Source of the DNA: an uncultured Psychroserpens sp.
GTDB lineage: Bacteria; Bacteroidota; Bacteroidia; Flavobacteriales; Flavobacteriaceae
Length of the DNA stretch: 64,000 bases
Direction of reading: 5' to 3'
Assembly: GCF_947503375.1 (NCBI RefSeq)
Contig: NZ_CANNDQ010000006.1
Span: 186,001-250,000, forward strand
A program made the position numbers and the translations under genes. Shown piece by piece: positions 43,173 to 52,462 of this stretch; within the stretch, counting starts at the first letter, position 1, and every line of letters begins with the position of its first letter. Below the pieces are notes generated by a model. The model saw nothing but the letters and a program-made list of their open reading frames with translations. It was not told the DNA's origin and did no database searches.

Positions 43173-44030
43173 ATGAGTAAATTAAAAATTGCAGTTCAAA
43201 AATCGGGTCGTTTACATGACGACTCAATGAAATTACTTAAAGACATTGGTATTTCTGTAGATAACGGAAGAGATCAATTAAAGGCTTCAGCAAAAAATTT
43301 CCCACTAGAAGTACTATACTTGCGAAATGGAGATATTCCGCAATATTTGAAAGATGGTGTTGTAGATGCTGCCATTATAGGAGAAAATGTGCTGATCGAA
43401 AAAGGAAGTTCTATTTCAACTATAGAGAAACTCGGTTTTTCGTCTTGTAAAGTTTCAGTTGCTATTCCAAAATCAGAAAACTATACTTCCATTCAAGATT
43501 TAAACGGAAAACGTATTGCAACGTCCTACCCAAACACAGTGAATCAATTTCTAGAACAGAATGGTGTTACCTCTAAACTACATATCATTAATGGTTCAGT
43601 TGAGATAGCTCCAAACATTGGTCTAGCTGATGCTATTGTAGATATTGTTTCTAGTGGAAGCACATTATTTAAAAATGGATTAAAAGAAGTTGAAGTGCTG
43701 TTAAAGTCTGAAGCAGTATTGGCTGTTTCTCCTTTAATCTCTTCTGAAAATCAACACATACTAAACAGGCTTCAGTTTAGATTAAGATCTGTTTTGCGTG
43801 GCAGACAAAGTAAATATGTACTACTTAATGCGCCTAATGACAAATTAGAAGCTATAATGACTATTCTGCCTGGTATGAATAGTCCAACCATTTTGCCACT
43901 TGCCAAAGAAGGCTGGAGTTCTTTACACTCTGTAATTAACAAAAATGAATTTTGGGAAATCATCGATGAACTCAAGCAAAATGGTGCGGAAGGAATTCTT
44001 GTTTGTCCAATTGAAAACATGGTATTATAA
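43173..44030 (+). CDS. hisG: ATP phosphoribosyltransferase (long form)
   Basis: 285 residues from the ATG at 43173; an upstream in-frame ATG at 43101 lies in the terminator hairpin and is rejected. First, committed step of histidine synthesis: ATP + PRPP to PR-ATP. KIAVQKSGRL (4-13), VDAAIIGENVL (about 62-72) and the PRPP loop DAIVDIVSSGSTLFKNGL (about 155-172) are present. The length and C-terminal regulatory domain (about 205-285) identify the homo-hexameric, histidine-feedback-inhibited long form that needs no HisZ. Its stop overlaps hisD's ATG by one base. Confidence 0.96.
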   Translation: MSKLKIAVQKSGRLHDDSMKLLKDIGISVDNGRDQLKASAKNFPLEVLYLRNGDIPQYLKDGVVDAAIIGENVLIEKGSSISTIEKLGFSSCKVSVAIPKSENYTSIQDLNGKRIATSYPNTVNQFLEQNGVTSKLHIINGSVEIAPNIGLADAIVDIVSSGSTLFKNGLKEVEVLLKSEAVLAVSPLISSENQHILNRLQFRLRSVLRGRQSKYVLLNAPNDKLEAIMTILPGMNSPTILPLAKEGWSSLHSVINKNEFWEIIDELKQNGAEGILVCPIENMVL

Positions 44031-45316
44031 TGAAAAAAGTAATAAACCCAAATAGATCTACTTGGTCAGAATTATTAAAACGACCAACACAAACTCTAGA
44101 TAATATAGAGCAAACTGTAAATACTATTTTTAGTGATGTCAAACGAAATGGAGATCGCGCTATTTCAAAATATACTGAACTATTTGATGGCACTCAACTC
44201 AATTCGCCAATAGTGAGTACTGAAGAGCTTAATGAAGCTATAAAACAAGTGCCTGAAGCACTTAAAATTGCTATTCAAGTTGCAAAATCAAATATTGAAA
44301 AATTTCATACAGCACAAAAAACAAAACGTTTGGTTGTACAAACTTCAGATGGAGTTGAATGTTGGCAAGAGAAAAGACCAATTCAAAAAGTTGGACTCTA
44401 TATTCCAGGCGGAACAGCACCTTTGTTTTCAACCGTTTTAATGTTAGCAATTCCAGCTCAAATTGCAGGATGCAAAGAAATTGTATTATGTTCTCCTCCA
44501 AATAAAGAAGGCAAAATTGCTAATGAAATTCTATATACAGCTCAGTTATGTGGCGTTACTAAAATCATTAAGGTTGGAGGTATTCAAGCTATAGCTGGTT
44601 TGACATTTGGAACAGAGACAATTCCTCAAGTTTACAAAATTTTCGGACCAGGAAACCAATATGTAACCGTCGCAAAACAATTGTCAACAAAATATGGTGT
44701 TGCAATTGATATGCCTGCTGGACCTAGTGAGTTATTAGTAGTTGCAGATGATACTGCTAAAGCAAACTATGTAGCTTCTGACTTATTGAGTCAAGCTGAA
44801 CATGGCTCAGATAGTCAAGTTATTTTAGTAGCTACCTCTAGAGAATTAATTGATAGTGTTTTTGATGAAATAGAAAAACAAATTCAGGATTTACCACGAA
44901 AAGAAATGGCTCAAAAAGCCATTTCTAATTCAAAACTCATTTACGTTGATACTAATGAAATTGCTCTAGAACTCATCAATACATACGCACCAGAACATTT
45001 TATTGTTTGTACAGATAACAATGATTTTTATACAGATCATATTGAAAATGCTGGATCTGTATTTATTGGTAATTATACTCCAGAAAGTGCTGGTGACTAT
45101 GCTTCTGGAACAAATCATACTTTACCAACAAACGGATTCAGTAGAGCTTACTCAGGCGTAAACCTAGATAGCTTTTTGAAACAAATTACCTTTCAGAAAA
45201 TTTCTGAACAAGGTATTAGGACAATAGGCAAAACTATTGTACTCATGGCTGAAGCCGAAGGGCTACAAGCACATAAAAATGCAATAACATTAAGACTTAA
45301 CGATTTAAAAGGATGA
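44030..45316 (+). CDS. hisD: Histidinol dehydrogenase
   Basis: 428 residues, standard length. Oxidises L-histidinol to L-histidine through two NAD-dependent steps using Zn. Seen: GLYIPGGTAPLFSTVLM (about 121-137), the PAGPSELLVVAD segment (about 228-239), SQAEHGSDSQ (about 255-264) with zinc-ligand His, and NHTLPTNGFSRAYSGV (about 362-377). Overlaps hisC by 4 bases. Confidence 0.97.
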   Translation: MKKVINPNRSTWSELLKRPTQTLDNIEQTVNTIFSDVKRNGDRAISKYTELFDGTQLNSPIVSTEELNEAIKQVPEALKIAIQVAKSNIEKFHTAQKTKRLVVQTSDGVECWQEKRPIQKVGLYIPGGTAPLFSTVLMLAIPAQIAGCKEIVLCSPPNKEGKIANEILYTAQLCGVTKIIKVGGIQAIAGLTFGTETIPQVYKIFGPGNQYVTVAKQLSTKYGVAIDMPAGPSELLVVADDTAKANYVASDLLSQAEHGSDSQVILVATSRELIDSVFDEIEKQIQDLPRKEMAQKAISNSKLIYVDTNEIALELINTYAPEHFIVCTDNNDFYTDHIENAGSVFIGNYTPESAGDYASGTNHTLPTNGFSRAYSGVNLDSFLKQITFQKISEQGIRTIGKTIVLMAEAEGLQAHKNAITLRLNDLKG

Positions 45317-46362
45317 CAAAACAATTTAGACTTAATAGTCTTATACGAGCTAATGTCAAGGCCATGAAACCTTATTCATCTGCTAGAGATGACTATAAAG
45401 GTATTTCAGGAGATATGACCTTTCTAGATGCAAATGAAAACCCTTTTGAGAATGGGTTAAATCGTTATCCCGATCCACAGCAAAGTATTTTAAAAATGAA
45501 ACTTTCAGAATTAAACAACATACCAAATGATAATATTTTGTTAGGTAATGGAAGTGATGAAGTTTTAGATTTAATTTTTAGAGCATTTTGTGATCCCGGA
45601 AAAGATGAAGTAATTATCATTCGACCAACATATGGAATGTATGAAGTACTGGCTAATTTAAATGATGTGGCTATACAAGAGATCTTCCTAGATGCTGATT
45701 TTGATATTAATATCAATAACATCGTTAATGGAATGAATATGAGCACTAAAATTTTATTTTTATGCTCACCTAATAATCCTACAGGTCAAAGCTTTACTAG
45801 AGAAAAAGTAGAGCGCTTACTTTTGAAATTCAATGGTCTTGTAGTGATTGATGAAGCGTATATCGATTTTTCTAACCAAGCCAGTTGGTTGACTAGGCTG
45901 AACGATTTTCCAAATTTAATCGTAACACAAACCTTATCAAAAGCATATGGTATGGCAGGAATTAGATTAGGAATATGTTATGCCTCTAAAGAAATTATTT
46001 CAGTTTTAAATCGTATTAAACCACCTTATAATATTAACACGCTTACACAACAAAAAGCGTTAGAACGCTTATCAAAATCAAAAATGGTATATGATGAAAT
46101 TCAGAAAATTTTGATGCAGCGAGATCGATTAAGTTCACAATTGAATACCATTAGTTTTGTAGAGAACGTTTTTCCTTCAGACGCTAATTTTATTTTAGTT
46201 AAAGTAGATAATGCACAGTTAAGATATGATCAACTTCTAAAAAAACAGATTGTTGTTAGAAATAGAACCAATGAATCTGGTTGCGAAAACTGTTTAAGAT
46301 TCACAGTAGGTACAGAAACAGAAAATGAAAAACTAATTAATGCCCTTAAACAATTAACATGA
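45313..46362 (+). CDS. hisC: Histidinol-phosphate aminotransferase
   Basis: 349 residues. PLP-dependent class I/II aminotransferase converting imidazole-acetol phosphate to histidinol phosphate. LDANENPF (38-45), SPNNPTG (152-158), DEAYIDF (180-186) and the PLP lysine K210 in [14 protein letters not shown] are intact. Overlaps hisD and hisB by 4 bases each. Confidence 0.96.
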   Translation: MTKQFRLNSLIRANVKAMKPYSSARDDYKGISGDMTFLDANENPFENGLNRYPDPQQSILKMKLSELNNIPNDNILLGNGSDEVLDLIFRAFCDPGKDEVIIIRPTYGMYEVLANLNDVAIQEIFLDADFDININNIVNGMNMSTKILFLCSPNNPTGQSFTREKVERLLLKFNGLVVIDEAYIDFSNQASWLTRLNDFPNLIVTQTLSKAYGMAGIRLGICYASKEIISVLNRIKPPYNINTLTQQKALERLSKSKMVYDEIQKILMQRDRLSSQLNTISFVENVFPSDANFILVKVDNAQLRYDQLLKKQIVVRNRTNESGCENCLRFTVGTETENEKLINALKQLT

Positions 46363-47492
46363 AACGCGTTTTATTTATAGATAGAGACGGAACTTTAATT
46401 AAAGAACCCGCAGACGAGCAAATTGATGCATTTGAAAAACTAGAGTTTTATCCAAAGGTATTCCAGTATTTGAGTAAAATAGTAAAAGAACTTGATTTTG
46501 AAATTGTTATGATAACAAATCAAGATGGATTAGGTACTAAGGCATATCCAGAAGACACTTTTTGGCCAGTACACAATTTTGTTATCAAAACCTTTGAAGC
46601 TGAAGGCATTCAGTTTAAAGAACAGTACATTGATAAAACCTTTGCAAAAGATAATGCACCAACACGTAAACCTAATACAGGATTGTTATCAAAGTACTTT
46701 TCATCAACTTACGATTTAGAGAATTCTTTTGTTATTGGAGATCGATTAACAGATATTGAACTAGCTAAAAACCTTGGTTCTAAAGGAATTTTCATCAACG
46801 ATAACACGAATTTAGGAACTGATGAAATTACAGTTGAACGTGAAGACTTAAAAGAATATATCTTCTTAGAAACTAACGACTGGGAAACTATTTATAAGTT
46901 TTTAAAAGCAGATGCTAGAACAGGAAGCATTATAAGAAATACAAATGAAACAAAAGTTAAGATTGACCTGAACTTAGATGGAAGTGGTAAAAGCACAATC
47001 GATACAGGAATTGCCTTCTTTGACCATATGTTAGACCAAATCGCTAGACATGGTCAATTAGATTTAAACATCAAAGTAATTGGAGACCTAGAAGTAGATG
47101 AACACCATACTATTGAAGATACTGGCATAGCCCTTGGCGAAATATTTGCAACAACATTAGGTAATAAATTGGGTATTGAACGTTATGGATTTGCTTTGCC
47201 TATGGACGATTGTTTGGCACAAATAGCTATTGACTTTGGTGGACGCAATTGGTTGGTTTGGGAAGCAATGTTTAAACGGGAGATGATTGGAAAGATGCCA
47301 ACTGAAATGTTCTTTCATTTTTTCAAATCGTTCACTGATGGCGCAAAATGTAATTTGAATATTAAAGCTGAAGGCACTAATGAGCACCATAAAATCGAAG
47401 CTATTTTTAAAGCATTTGCCAAAGCCATAAAAATGGCTGTTAAGCGTGATGTAGAAAAAATGATTTTGCCATCAACTAAAGGTGTGTTGTAA
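46359..47492 (+). CDS. hisB: Bifunctional histidinol-phosphatase / imidazoleglycerol-phosphate dehydratase
   Basis: 377 residues. N-terminal HAD phosphatase (about 1-165) with nucleophile motif FIDRDGTLI (6-14; D8, D10) and [13 protein letters not shown] (about 125-137); C-terminal IGP dehydratase (about 190-377) with metal motifs [14 protein letters not shown] (about 246-259) and [16 protein letters not shown] (about 341-356). It performs steps 6 and 8 of the pathway. The fused form is known from Enterobacteria and some Bacteroidetes; together with the gene order it suggests shared origin by transfer of the operon. Confidence 0.96.
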   Translation: MKRVLFIDRDGTLIKEPADEQIDAFEKLEFYPKVFQYLSKIVKELDFEIVMITNQDGLGTKAYPEDTFWPVHNFVIKTFEAEGIQFKEQYIDKTFAKDNAPTRKPNTGLLSKYFSSTYDLENSFVIGDRLTDIELAKNLGSKGIFINDNTNLGTDEITVEREDLKEYIFLETNDWETIYKFLKADARTGSIIRNTNETKVKIDLNLDGSGKSTIDTGIAFFDHMLDQIARHGQLDLNIKVIGDLEVDEHHTIEDTGIALGEIFATTLGNKLGIERYGFALPMDDCLAQIAIDFGGRNWLVWEAMFKREMIGKMPTEMFFHFFKSFTDGAKCNLNIKAEGTNEHHKIEAIFKAFAKAIKMAVKRDVEKMILPSTKGVL

Positions 47493-48073
47493 TGAATATT
47501 GTAATTATAGATTATGGAGCAGGTAATATTAAAAGTATCCAGTTTGCTTTTAAACGCTTAGGTCTTGAAGCTATTCTTTCTAATAAAGTAGAAACCATAA
47601 AAGCAGCAGATAAGATTATTTTTCCAGGAGTAGGAGAAGCTAGTTCTGCAATGAAAATGCTGAAAAAGAACAAACTTGACACGCTTATTCCACAATTAAA
47701 ACAGCCTGTACTAGGTATTTGTCTTGGCATGCAATTAATGTGTAATCACTCAGAAGAGGGCAATACAACAGGGCTTGGTATTTTTGATGTCAATGTAAAA
47801 CGTTTCAGTGATACAGTTAAAGTTCCGCAAATGGGATGGAATACAATATTTAATTTAAAAACCGATCTATTTAAAGGCATAAAAGAGTTTGAATTCATGT
47901 ACCTTGTACACAGTTATTATGCCGAAAAAACCAACAATTGTATCGCATCAACCCAATACGACATCGATTATGCTTCTGCACTGCAAAACAGTAATTTTTA
48001 TGGTGTACAATTCCATCCAGAAAAAAGTAGTATGGCTGGGCAACAAATTTTAAAAAACTTCATTGAATTATGA
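47492..48073 (+). CDS. hisH: Imidazole glycerol phosphate synthase, glutaminase subunit
   Basis: 193 residues. Class I glutamine amidotransferase with nucleophile C77 in GICLGMQL (75-82) and the His-Glu pair in VQFHPEKS (about 172-179). Feeds ammonia to HisF. Starts on the last base of hisB and overlaps hisA by 4 bases. Confidence 0.97.
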   Translation: MNIVIIDYGAGNIKSIQFAFKRLGLEAILSNKVETIKAADKIIFPGVGEASSAMKMLKKNKLDTLIPQLKQPVLGICLGMQLMCNHSEEGNTTGLGIFDVNVKRFSDTVKVPQMGWNTIFNLKTDLFKGIKEFEFMYLVHSYYAEKTNNCIASTQYDIDYASALQNSNFYGVQFHPEKSSMAGQQILKNFIEL

Positions 48074-48786
48074 GAATAATACCAGCAATAGATATTATAG
48101 ATGGTAAGTGTGTACGCTTGACTAGAGGTGATTACGATACTAAAAAAGTGTATAATGAAAATCCAATTGAAGTTGCCAAAGAGTTTGAATCTTATGGCAT
48201 AAAATACTTACATCTAGTTGATTTAGATGGTGCAAAAGCTCATCACATAGTTAATTATAAAATATTAGAACAAATTACCTCTAAAACGAACTTAAAAGTA
48301 GATTTTGGTGGTGGATTAAAATCTGATGAAGATTTACACATTGCTTTTAATAGTGGTGCAAGACAAATAACTGGAGGTAGTATTGCCTTAAAAAACCCTG
48401 ATGTCTTTGAAGGATGGCTTTCAAAATATGGAGGTGTGAAAATTATGCTTGGAGCCGATTGTCATAATAAAAAGATTGCCGTAAGTGGTTGGCAAGAAAA
48501 AAGTAACATCAATGTAGTGCCCTTTATTACTGCTTACGAGCAAAAAGGAATAAAATATGTTATCTGTACAGATATAGCTAAAGATGGTATGCTAGAAGGG
48601 CCTTCTTTTAATTTGTATGATGAGATTCTTAATGACACAAAAGATGTGAAATTAATAGCATCTGGTGGTGTTACATCAATTGAAGATTTAAATGCTTTAG
48701 AAGATTTGGGCTGTGAAGGTGCAATTATTGGTAAAGCCATTTACGAAGGAAAGATATTGCTAAGAGATTTAGAGATACTATTATAA
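48070..48786 (+). CDS. hisA: ProFAR isomerase (HisA)
   Basis: 238 residues, TIM barrel. Catalytic D8 in [13 protein letters not shown] and D in [13 protein letters not shown] (about 166-178, D172) are present, with phosphate-binding VDFGGGLKS (about 77-85) and LIASGGV (about 195-201). Performs the Amadori-type isomerisation of ProFAR. Two bases separate it from hisF. Confidence 0.97.
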   Translation: MRIIPAIDIIDGKCVRLTRGDYDTKKVYNENPIEVAKEFESYGIKYLHLVDLDGAKAHHIVNYKILEQITSKTNLKVDFGGGLKSDEDLHIAFNSGARQITGGSIALKNPDVFEGWLSKYGGVKIMLGADCHNKKIAVSGWQEKSNINVVPFITAYEQKGIKYVICTDIAKDGMLEGPSFNLYDEILNDTKDVKLIASGGVTSIEDLNALEDLGCEGAIIGKAIYEGKILLRDLEILL

Positions 48787-48788
48787 TT

Positions 48789-49544
48789 ATGCTAACCAAA
48801 CGAATCATTCCATGCTTAGATATCAAAAACGGTAGAACCGTTAAGGGTGTGAATTTTATTGACTTGCGTGATGCTGGAGATCCAGTTGAATTGGCCAAAC
48901 AATATGCTAAACTCGGTGCAGATGAATTAGTGTTTTTAGATATTTCTGCCACATTAGAAGGTAGAAAGACGATGTACGATATGGTATTAAAAGTAGCAGA
49001 ACAAGTTGATATTCCATTTACTGTTGGAGGAGGAATTTCTTCTGTTGAAGATGTTGATGATCTTTTGCATTGCGGAGCAGATAAAGTTTCAATCAATTCT
49101 AGTGCTTTTAAGCGCCCTGAACTCATTAATGAACTATCTAAAAAATTTGGGAGTCAATGTATAATTGTAGCCATTGATGCCAAACAGGTCAATGGTGAAT
49201 GGTTAGTTCATTTAGCTGGAGGTACAATTCCTACAAAACGAAATTTATTTGATTGGGCAAAAGAGGCAGAACAAAGAGGAGCAGGTGAACTATTGTTTAC
49301 TTCCATGAATAATGATGGAACCAAATCTGGCTTTGCAAATAGAGCTCTGGCGAAACTCTCTAAAGAGGTAAATATTCCAGTGATTGCATCTGGAGGTGCA
49401 GGGAATACACAACATTTTATAGATGCTTTTATTTACGGTAAAGCAGATGCAACATTAGCTGCTAGTGTATTTCACTTTGGAGAAATTGAAATTTTAGATT
49501 TAAAAAGAGAATTAGAAAAACAAAATATCAACGTAAGATTATAA
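48789..49544 (+). CDS. hisF: Imidazole glycerol phosphate synthase, cyclase subunit
   Basis: 251 residues, TIM barrel homologous to HisA. D11 in [13 protein letters not shown] and D in [14 protein letters not shown] (about 164-177) are seen; note SMNNDGT where SMDRDGT is usual, a harmless variation since the catalytic Asp is kept. With HisH it makes imidazole glycerol phosphate and AICAR. Two bases before hisIE. Confidence 0.97.
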   Translation: MLTKRIIPCLDIKNGRTVKGVNFIDLRDAGDPVELAKQYAKLGADELVFLDISATLEGRKTMYDMVLKVAEQVDIPFTVGGGISSVEDVDDLLHCGADKVSINSSAFKRPELINELSKKFGSQCIIVAIDAKQVNGEWLVHLAGGTIPTKRNLFDWAKEAEQRGAGELLFTSMNNDGTKSGFANRALAKLSKEVNIPVIASGGAGNTQHFIDAFIYGKADATLAASVFHFGEIEILDLKRELEKQNINVRL

Positions 49545-49546
49545 AA

Positions 49547-50140
49547 ATGAACATTGATTACGATAAAACTAATGGCCTTGTTCCAGCGATAATTCAAGAT
49601 GCAATAACCAATAAAGTTTTGATGTTAGGTTATATGAACGAAGCTTCTTATAAAAAAACTATAGATACCAAATTGGTAACATTCTATAGCAGAACTAAAC
49701 AACGTTTATGGACCAAGGGCGAAGAGAGTGGTCATGTTTTACAATTGGTTGATATGAAATTAGATTGTGATAATGATGCGCTTCTAATAAAAGTTAACCC
49801 CAAAGGACCAACATGTCATAAAGGCTCTGATACGTGTTGGGACGAGGAAAATGAAATAGATTATGGCTTTATTTCCAAATTAGAGTCTATAATAAATAAG
49901 AGAAGGAGTGAAGCATCACAAGAGGCATCATACGTAGCATCATTGTTTTCTGAAGGTATAAATAAAATTGCTCAAAAAGTAGGAGAAGAAGCTGTAGAAG
50001 TTGTCATAGAAGCAAAAGACACTAACGATGAGTTGTTTCTCAACGAAAGTGCCGATTTGCTCTTCCACTATTTGATACTTTTACAAGCCAAAGGCTACAG
50101 ATTAAAAGATATAGAAGAAGTTTTAAAAAGCAGACATTAA
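49547..50140 (+). CDS. hisI: Bifunctional phosphoribosyl-AMP cyclohydrolase / phosphoribosyl-ATP pyrophosphatase
   Basis: 197 residues. N-terminal HisI cyclohydrolase (about 1-105) with LMLGYMN, FYSRTKQRLWTKGEESGH and zinc-binding TCHKGSDTCW (about 86-95); C-terminal HisE pyrophosphohydrolase (about 110-197) with the EExxE-type GEEAVEVVIEA helix (about 146-156). Catalyses steps 2 and 3. Last gene of the his operon; the following 162 bases (50141-50302) show no clear terminator and no other feature I can support. Confidence 0.97.
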   Translation: MNIDYDKTNGLVPAIIQDAITNKVLMLGYMNEASYKKTIDTKLVTFYSRTKQRLWTKGEESGHVLQLVDMKLDCDNDALLIKVNPKGPTCHKGSDTCWDEENEIDYGFISKLESIINKRRSEASQEASYVASLFSEGINKIAQKVGEEAVEVVIEAKDTNDELFLNESADLLFHYLILLQAKGYRLKDIEEVLKSRH

Positions 50141-50302
50141 TCACATCAGAGTCTCACTTGTGCTGTATTTTTAATCTTTGAATTCTGAACCATACAAGCT
50201 ATTGATTGATTGATGCTTAAAAATAAAACTTCAGTCCATATTTACCAATAAGTATCCCATCAGAAATTTTGGAATAACTTTTAAAATAACGTTCTTGTCT
50301 TT

Positions 50303-51085
50303 ATGTTTAATCAGCGTTATTATTACTTAGTAAAGATTCAGTACTTAGGGTATCGTTTTCATGGTTGGCAGAAGCAGCCCAATTTGAAAACAATACATTT
50401 CATGATCGATCGTACGCTGAATTATATTCTTGATGGCAAGCAATTTAAAACATTAGGCTCTGGTAGAACAGACGCTATGGTATCAGCAAATGAAAGTGCA
50501 TTTGAGTTGTTTGTCTATGAAAAAATTGAAGATGAAGCAGCTTTTTTGGCTGTATTCAATCACAACCTTCCACAAGATATAAGAGCACTAGCAATTGATG
50601 AAGTTGATGCAGATTTTAATATTATTCAGCATCCAAAAACTAAAGAATATGTGTATTTATTTGCTTTTGGTCAAAAATGCCATCCGTTTTGTGCACCAAT
50701 AATGACTACGATTCTTGATGATTTAGATATAGAACTTATGAAAAAAGGTGCTAAATGTTTTGAAGGTACCCATAATTTTAAGCCCTATTGTTTTAGGGCA
50801 ACAGATAAAGGGTTATATGTACGAACAATCGAAAGTTGCGAATTAATTGAAAACACCATATTTTCTGCAAGTTTCTTTCCAGAAAACACATATACTCTTG
50901 TTGTAAAAGGAAAGGGTTTTGGACGAAATCAAATACGTTTGATGATGGGAGTACTCATTAAATTAGGTAGAGGAGAAGTTGATCTAGGTTATATAGAGAA
51001 TTCTTTGACACCAGAAAGCAAAGACGTCATGGATTATATTGCACCTGCTTCTGGTTTGATATTAAATAATGTATCGTTTGAGTGA
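50303..51085 (+). CDS. TruA-like tRNA pseudouridine synthase
   Basis: 260 residues. FHGWQKQP (19-26) and the catalytic GSGRTDAMVSA (52-62, D57) match TruA, where the usual text is GAGRTDAGVHA; the GVH is altered to MVS here. The later RNQIRLMMGVLI segment (about 214-225) agrees with R-x-R/MVR-type TruA helix. A paralogue with altered specificity is possible, since flavobacteria commonly carry more than one TruA-like gene. The target uridine is unknown. Convergent with the TfoX-like gene, 2 bases apart. Confidence 0.85.
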   Translation: MFNQRYYYLVKIQYLGYRFHGWQKQPNLKTIHFMIDRTLNYILDGKQFKTLGSGRTDAMVSANESAFELFVYEKIEDEAAFLAVFNHNLPQDIRALAIDEVDADFNIIQHPKTKEYVYLFAFGQKCHPFCAPIMTTILDDLDIELMKKGAKCFEGTHNFKPYCFRATDKGLYVRTIESCELIENTIFSASFFPENTYTLVVKGKGFGRNQIRLMMGVLIKLGRGEVDLGYIENSLTPESKDVMDYIAPASGLILNNVSFE

Positions 51086-51087
51086 GT

Positions 51088-51414
51088 CTATAGCTTACTT
51101 TTGGCATGTTCTAAACCTAATTCAATATAATGTAATAATTGAGTTTCTGTTTTAAAAGCTTCAGGAGCAACATATACAAACTCTTTCATAGGTCGTTTAG
51201 TAAAGTCCATTGGTCTAACACCGTTTTTAGCTAATTCTGTCTCCATTTTATCAGAAACAATGCGTACCGCTAATTCTTCTTTAATGATACCAACAGTCAT
51301 TTTTCCTTTATATAAGAATGAAAGACCACCAAACATACGTTTTTCTGTAAAGTCTTCTGAAAATAATTTGAGTTGAGCTCTAATTCTGTTTGCCAGTAGT
51401 TCGTTGTATGCCAT
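51088..51414 (-). CDS. TfoX/Sxy N-terminal domain protein
   Basis: 108 residues. The TfoX_N domain is seen in EKRMFGGLSFLYKGKMTVGI (24-43) and the MKEFVYVAPE segment (about 76-85). In Gammaproteobacteria, TfoX regulates competence; stand-alone N-terminal-domain proteins elsewhere have no proven role. Starts 3 bases after the tsaD stop codon and is certainly in the same transcript. Confidence 0.88.
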   Translation of the reverse strand: MAYNELLANRIRAQLKLFSEDFTEKRMFGGLSFLYKGKMTVGIIKEELAVRIVSDKMETELAKNGVRPMDFTKRPMKEFVYVAPEAFKTETQLLHYIELGLEHAKSKL

Positions 51415-51417
51415 AAT

Positions 51418-52440
51418 TTATATCTTTAATCGTGCAGTAGCCATCACACTTTGATCTGCATAATCACCATCTAAATATTTTAAATAACCAACAATCGCAA
51501 TCATAGCGGCATTATCTGTGGTATATTCAAACTTTGGGATGTAAGTTGTCCAGCCAAATTTTTGTTCACCATCTTTAAGTGCTTGACGAATACCAGAATT
51601 TGCCGATACACCTCCACCAATAGCAATATGTTTAATTCCTGTTTGTTTACTTGCTAGTTTAAGCTTATCAATTAAAATCCCAATAATTGTATATTGTATT
51701 GAGGCACAAATATCATTTAAGTGCTCTTGAACAAAATTAGGATTGGTTTTTACTTCTCTTTGAATAAAATACAGTATGGCTGTTTTTAATCCCGAAAAAC
51801 TAAAATTAAGACCATCCACTTTTGGCTTAGTAAATTTAAACGCTTTTGGGTTTCCTAGCTTAGCTCTCTTATCAATTTCAGGTCCAGCTGGATAGCCAAG
51901 TCCTAATATTTTTCCACTTTTATCAAAAGCTTCACCAACAGCATCATCAATGGTTTCTCCAATAACTTCCATATCAAAATAGTGATTCACTTTTACAATT
52001 TGCGTATGTCCGCCAGAAATGGTCATCGCCAGAAAAGGAAACTCTGGCTTATCAAAATCGGGTTCTTTGATAAAGTGTGCCAATATGTGAGCCTGCATAT
52101 GATTCACATCAATTAACGGGATATCTAACCCATAAGCCAAAGACTTGGCAAAAGAAGTGCCTACAAGTAATGAACCCATTAATCCTGGACCACGAGTAAA
52201 GGCAATTGCGTTAAGCTGTGACGTATTGATATTAGCTTTTTTTATGGCTTGATCTACAACAGGAACTATATTTTGTTGATGAGCTCTTGACGCTAACTCA
52301 GGTACAACACCACCATAATCTTCATGTATTTTTTGATTAGCTACAATGTTGCTTAGAATTTTGCCGTTATGCATTATGGCAGCTGCAGTATCATCACATG
52401 ATGACTCAATAGCGAGAATATATATATTTTGTGAGCTCAT
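51418..52440 (-). CDS. tsaD: tRNA N6-threonylcarbamoyladenosine transferase
   Basis: 340 residues, the usual length. ASKHA fold with LAIESSCDDTAAAI (9-22), the iron-binding H114 and H118 in NHMQAH, TISGGHTQIV (about 138-147) and the IAIGGGVSANSG (about 263-274) motif. It makes the t6A modification of ANN-decoding tRNAs with TsaB, TsaC and TsaE, none of which is adjacent. A full consensus promoter lies 39 bases upstream, inside the 5' end of the divergent tamB-like gene. Confidence 0.97.
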   Translation of the reverse strand: MSSQNIYILAIESSCDDTAAAIMHNGKILSNIVANQKIHEDYGGVVPELASRAHQQNIVPVVDQAIKKANINTSQLNAIAFTRGPGLMGSLLVGTSFAKSLAYGLDIPLIDVNHMQAHILAHFIKEPDFDKPEFPFLAMTISGGHTQIVKVNHYFDMEVIGETIDDAVGEAFDKSGKILGLGYPAGPEIDKRAKLGNPKAFKFTKPKVDGLNFSFSGLKTAILYFIQREVKTNPNFVQEHLNDICASIQYTIIGILIDKLKLASKQTGIKHIAIGGGVSANSGIRQALKDGEQKFGWTTYIPKFEYTTDNAAMIAIVGYLKYLDGDYADQSVMATARLKI

Positions 52441-52462
52441 TAATATAATTTAGGCACAATAA

